From the NCBI GenBank assembly GCA_964023205.1, contig OZ026835.1, forward strand, positions 18,620,414 through 18,684,413: DNA of 64,000 nt, given 5' to 3'. The notes beneath the pieces were generated by a model. That model was not told the DNA's origin and did not search any database. It was given only the letters and a program-made list of their open reading frames with translations. The position numbers were made by a program, and so were the translations under genes. How positions within the stretch are numbered: position 1 is the stretch's first letter; each line of letters starts with the position of its first letter. Of this stretch, positions 59,690 through 64,000 are shown piece after piece. Origin of the DNA: Lutraria lutraria. Its lineage: Eukaryota > Mollusca > Bivalvia > Venerida > Mactridae.

Positions 59690-60425
59690 AAAACCTATGC
59701 TACGTTTATGCTATGTTTCCGGCGACCACGGCAGCCCGGTGTGCCCGAAACGTATTGGGTCGTGGGATTTAACAATTTTTTGTCACCATATACAAGTTTT
59801 GTTAGGTTTTGCTAAGTTTCCTCACGGTTTATCATGGTACCCATCACGGGTCGTTAGGGAGAAGAAGTGGCTCCTCTAAGGCGCACTAAGGTTCGGGCCG
59901 CGGTCTGACAAGGATGCAAGTATGTTGCTTCCCGGTCCTTTGCGTTCTGAATGGATCCCTCACGTTGTTCACGTCTTCATATAAGTCTGATGCGTTTTTC
60001 ACGTTCTGCCAAGGCCTCCTACGGATCAGAGCTTTGGAGCACGTTCGTGTTCACGTTATAAAAAAACCTGAAGAAACTGCAATCATTTTATCAAGATATG
60101 AAGGAATACCGAAGACGAAAATGATATAGTGTTTACTTGTTTGTATGCTGCAGTTATCCAGTCGTTGCGTCAGCATGAAGGCCAGCAGGAATTGCAAAAA
60201 GAGTACAAGGCAAGAAGAAGGCGAAGAAGATGGAGGAAAAGACCAAGTGGGTCACGCATGATTATCGGAAGATAGAAGGCAGGAGAAAGGTCACAACGCA
60301 ACATTTAGCACCACCGAACTCCGCAACGAAGGTTTCCGTCCAACTACGGAACACTTCTTCCAAGTTTTGTAACGGCTTATGCTGCATCCTGTGGCAAGGG
60401 GTCATCTGAGCAATATTCCATTACC
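59690..60425 (+). other. GC-richer patch with several broken frames
   Basis: This is the least AT-rich long stretch in the right half of the window. Frames change along it: 59640-59879, 59914-60129, and 60179-60409. The last has an ATG at 60230 and a Lys-rich start, KRVQGKKKAKKMEEKTKW. The changing frames suggest a decayed gene or mobile-element ORF, or a non-coding transcript. No motif is recognised. Confidence 0.35.
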
Positions 60426-63400
60426 CAAAATTTCAGGTGGAGATTATTTTTTTTAACTGCGTTGAATATTATTTAATAAAAAGATGGTTTTCAATCATCA
60501 TTGACACACACTAACTTTTCTACATCATCTAAAAAAATCTTATTATTGACATCACTGTTATCAGGTCATGATGATATTAATTAAGTTTTATTTTATCAAT
60601 GAGTTTACATACACTGTACACCAGACCAGTGTCTGTATTGTATTACTTATAGATGTGATACAACACTATGTATTGCTGTGACTGTTACGTCTGTAGGGTG
60701 GTTTGATTTAATTAATTAATTATTCACACAATCGCTATAATATGATGTAAGCCAGCCCATTGTTATGTATGTGGTATACAAATTATAAGTTGCAATTGTA
60801 AATTCTACTACATGTGTACCTATGATTTAGCTGTGTGCTAGAACAACTGACATATATTTTACTAAATAAAACCATTTTCATGCCATTTAGGTTCGGAACG
60901 GATATACCAAATGATGCTAAGGAACGTCCTCTGTCTTATCGTTCAATATTCTTGAATATAAATAATCTGTTGGAAATATCACTTTACTATAGCTACATAC
61001 AGATCCACGACGGAAACAGTCACAACTGCGCAACGAATACGTCTTTTTGCCTCACCTAGTCCATCGCCTGTTTGTCACGAGAACTCTTCCCTCCGTGGCT
61101 CTATGAGTGCATAATATGAAATATATCCTACATCTTTTCTGTGAGGTAAAATAGTGTCTCTTACAGCTACAAGATTGTTTTGCGTCACACTGCATATAAG
61201 GTGTTGGGTTCGCCTGCAATTCATAGATTAATGGTGAAGGGCATTTTCGCATATTTATGTGTGTTCCACTAAGTGAATTTTGGAAACCGAGTGTCTTTGG
61301 TATCTTACACTTGATGTATTATCTGTATATTTAAGACGGCCATTTTCCGGAACAAACAATATAGTGAGTCGTCTTCTTACGCCTATGATTGTCAGAAAAA
61401 CAGACACAAATACAAAATGTACACCATTTGTTCAAGAAAACAACACAATCTAAAATGTAATGTCAGCGTGAAAATGGATGGTTCGTGATGTAACACCTCA
61501 CACTTGTTGCCTGTCTGTACAAGTGTAATCAATTCTTATGTATATTCATCATCAGCTGACTTAACTACCTTTAACATTACGATGTTCTTTTATCACGCTA
61601 AGAATGTGTCTTTTTGTGAAATACTTCATTATTTGTCTTTGTGAAAATTGTATGTCTGTCTGAAACATGATTGTTATATATTAGGTATAAACAGGAAACT
61701 GGATTGGGTCCTACGTAATCCAGTACTTATGGTATCTAGCCTGTTATCAGTAATAATACCGGTGGTTCTACCAATGTGTACTCCTGAGGTCTACCCCTTC
61801 AACGCTTTTGCTGAAGTGACTCAGGCTGTTGATGCGTCGTTAAACCATTGAGAAAAACAAGGACGATATTGTATGTACAATTTACATTAACTACGGCATT
61901 CTACCCTGATATATACATGTACATCGTTGTTCTATAGGGTCAGACGGTTGAACCAACAATTTAATCAAAAAGACAAATTTTAACGCTTTTGTCTTGATGT
62001 ACACGACAGTATTTTGACTTTATAATATATTTTTATAGCTTACGTTGACTTTATTTTAAGAACTACTATAGTGATGGTATGTCTTGTTTTGTGATAACTA
62101 ATAAAGATAAAGGTTCTATTTAGTAATTTACTGAGATATATAATGACCATAAGCATATGGTGGAAATGTTATTTTATATATTGAAATGACCGTTTTATCT
62201 ATAATTAATTTTGTACATTGTATGAAAGCTAAACCTGTAACAGCAAAAATTGGGGCATTACGTGTCACCACAAACTGCGTCTGGCAGACAAATGATTCAT
62301 ACAAACCAATTGAATTTACACACAAGACATGTCATCGTTACATGGGTAATAAGTTTTAGCAGACTTGTTTTGTATAGTAAAATCAATTAGCTGAATCAAA
62401 GTACTGAGCACTACAGTAAATCGGGGTAAGGAAAATTGAAGAACAAATTGGAACAAAAATAGGCCGCATTTTATCTCAGACGGCCTTTATTACATTAAAG
62501 ATAATCAACTTCACGAATAGTACGTATAAACAGTAATTGTAGTTCATAGTTTAAGGTCCATACTAAATAGTTTGAAAACGTCTACTTTTTAAAGATACAG
62601 CTAGTTATCTACTTTAATTTACTTCGTTTTCGCCTTCAGACGTCAAACTCTACCGCTAATAGCAACCCTCGCGCGTATTTAATTCGCTACTTTTACGTTG
62701 AATAGTGTAAACATCTGATCAATTCATTAATTCGTGCAGTCATATCAACGAAACTATGGTACATATAATAAACTTGCCCGACGCTGTCCAAATGAACGTG
62801 ATAGCTGATATTGAAATGCAATGACTTATCAGTAAAACAGTTCATAATTAAGGCTCGTTTACTGTCATAAATTAATTTGCAAGCGTGATTTATAATACGG
62901 GCTCTTATTGTGTATGATGCAACTTGGTCTCATAATGAATGGGCTGGACTTAACATTTTTAAATATGTACGTAGTAAAGAGAACATAAGAAACAATAAAG
63001 AGCGTCAACATTGTTATGAGAACAGAAAATAGTCACACAGCTTCTTACTGAAACGGTATTATGATATTGGGCTTGAGTTGCTGTTATCGCCCTCGCCAAA
63101 TACCTGTAACACACCGTTACATAATTGGGCCATTAATAAACAGTGTAATGAATCTATCTAACCCAGTATCATTCATAAATCAATTGATGTAAAATCGTAA
63201 ATGTTTATTGTGTATGTTTTAAACAGGATATAAATTGCAACTGACCTAATTTTGATAAATTTTATGTCAGCACATGACCCAGTTCATCCAATCAATCGCA
63301 AGTATTCTGTTCGATGTAAGATAATAAATACTATCCTGTTATTAACTTGTCCTATGAATATTCTGAAACAGCAGAACTATGAGAGAATTATACAGAAACA

Positions 63401-63734
63401 TCACCAGGGAGACATACGCATTGACGTATGAATACAAGATGCAAATTAATTACAACTGAATATAAATAATAAATGAAACAATGCGTGAACATAAAACTCA
63501 CAAAACAACAAAATGTTTTGGAGTTTTTTGGTAGTTCGAAGAATTTTCCACGAATAAATTCTATAATTATATAGAATGGTTTTGTCTTTTAGGATCGTAA
63601 TGTTTGCATGTTACATATTAGCATGCTTCTGTACTTTGACAACATGCATGTTGATTAGTGAAACTTTCACCGGTTAGTTTTGCCAGCAAATCATAAATTC
63701 GGATAAGACCACTAGAATTTAAACATTAATAAAA
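60426..63734. other. Mostly unique DNA with a possible SINE relic
   Basis: At about 61755-61855, CCGGTGGTTCTACCAATGTG and GATGCGTCGTTAAACCATTG recall the body and tail of bivalve SINEs I know, but no head is visible. Otherwise nothing is supported. Confidence 0.4.
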
Positions 63735-63955
63735 TAAGAGCGCTGGAAGCGGTGTCAATGCTCGTCTGTTCACCAATTCAGAGAGATATATCCACCTATC
63801 AAGTTTCATGTTGCTACCTCTTATAGTTTCTGAGTTATGAGCTACATTCAAGTTTTTGCACAGACGCTGACGACGCAGACGCCGTTGACGCAGACGACGC
63901 AGCAATCACACTAGCTCAACCTTTCCTTCGTAAATAGCCGAGCTAAAAATAATAA
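63735..63955 (+). repeat. Dispersed repeat with GACGCA-rich core
   Basis: It contains TATCAAGTTTCATGTTGCTA, CTTATAGTTTCTGAGTTATG, a GACGCAGACGCCGTTGACGC run at 63875-63895 and CAATCACACTAGCTCAACC. I recall this type as frequent in bivalve genomes. Only one copy lies in this window, so the call rests on memory and on the degenerate hexamer run. Confidence 0.5.
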
Positions 63956-64000
63956 ATCAGTGATAATAAGTACAAAAAAGAAGGAATAATTTCCCACTTG

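Overview
This window looks like AT-rich, repeat-dense, non-coding DNA from an animal nuclear genome. A marine mollusc, probably a bivalve, is the best guess. The guess rests on several tRNA-derived SINE families ending in (ACAA)n or GCGTTAAACC-type tails, many small inverted-repeat elements, large minisatellite arrays, and a 5'-truncated non-LTR retrotransposon. The host assignment is inference. I see no bacterial operon, rRNA, functional tRNA gene, CRISPR array or convincingly complete host gene. A 200-N assembly gap lies at 51355-51554.

Layout: 0-6.5 kb holds short tandem repeats, a dispersed modular repeat (family A) with a SINE nested inside one copy, and two more SINE pieces. A well-preserved 2,848-bp DNA element lies at 6531-9378. 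Its 489-bp terminal inverted repeats (TIRs) are about 99% identical, and its interior shows two convergent transcription-unit signatures. From 9.4 to 30.7 kb the DNA is mostly unique, with SINEs, copies of families B and C, a TTAA-flanked MITE, a perfect-looking 86-bp palindrome and, at 27.1-28.2 kb, the C-terminal end of a non-LTR retrotransposon (minus strand, one frameshift). A 6.7-kb satellite of a 37-bp unit (about 180 copies, with higher-order structure) fills 30.7-37.5 kb.

From 41.9 to 43.4 kb there is a compact cluster of small, mostly basic plus-strand ORFs next to a 109/111-bp inverted-repeat unit that carries a decayed copy of part of the cluster. This is the best candidate for an unrecognised (possibly virus-like or Polinton-like) element. 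Two homologous 51-bp minisatellites follow, at 44.8-46.3 and 46.9-49.3 kb. Because 51 is divisible by 3 they stay open on both strands, but the substitution pattern argues against coding. From 49.3 kb to the end there are more copies of the same dispersed families, a second copy of the palindrome, and one GC-richer patch at 59.7-60.4 kb.

Genes do not work together in any pathway here. What connects the window is shared mobile-element families: A (5 copies), B (3), C (5), the SINE groups, the palindrome (2) and the TTAA MITE (2). Candidate host exons at 10.5 and 49.4 kb are weak and rest on splice signals only.
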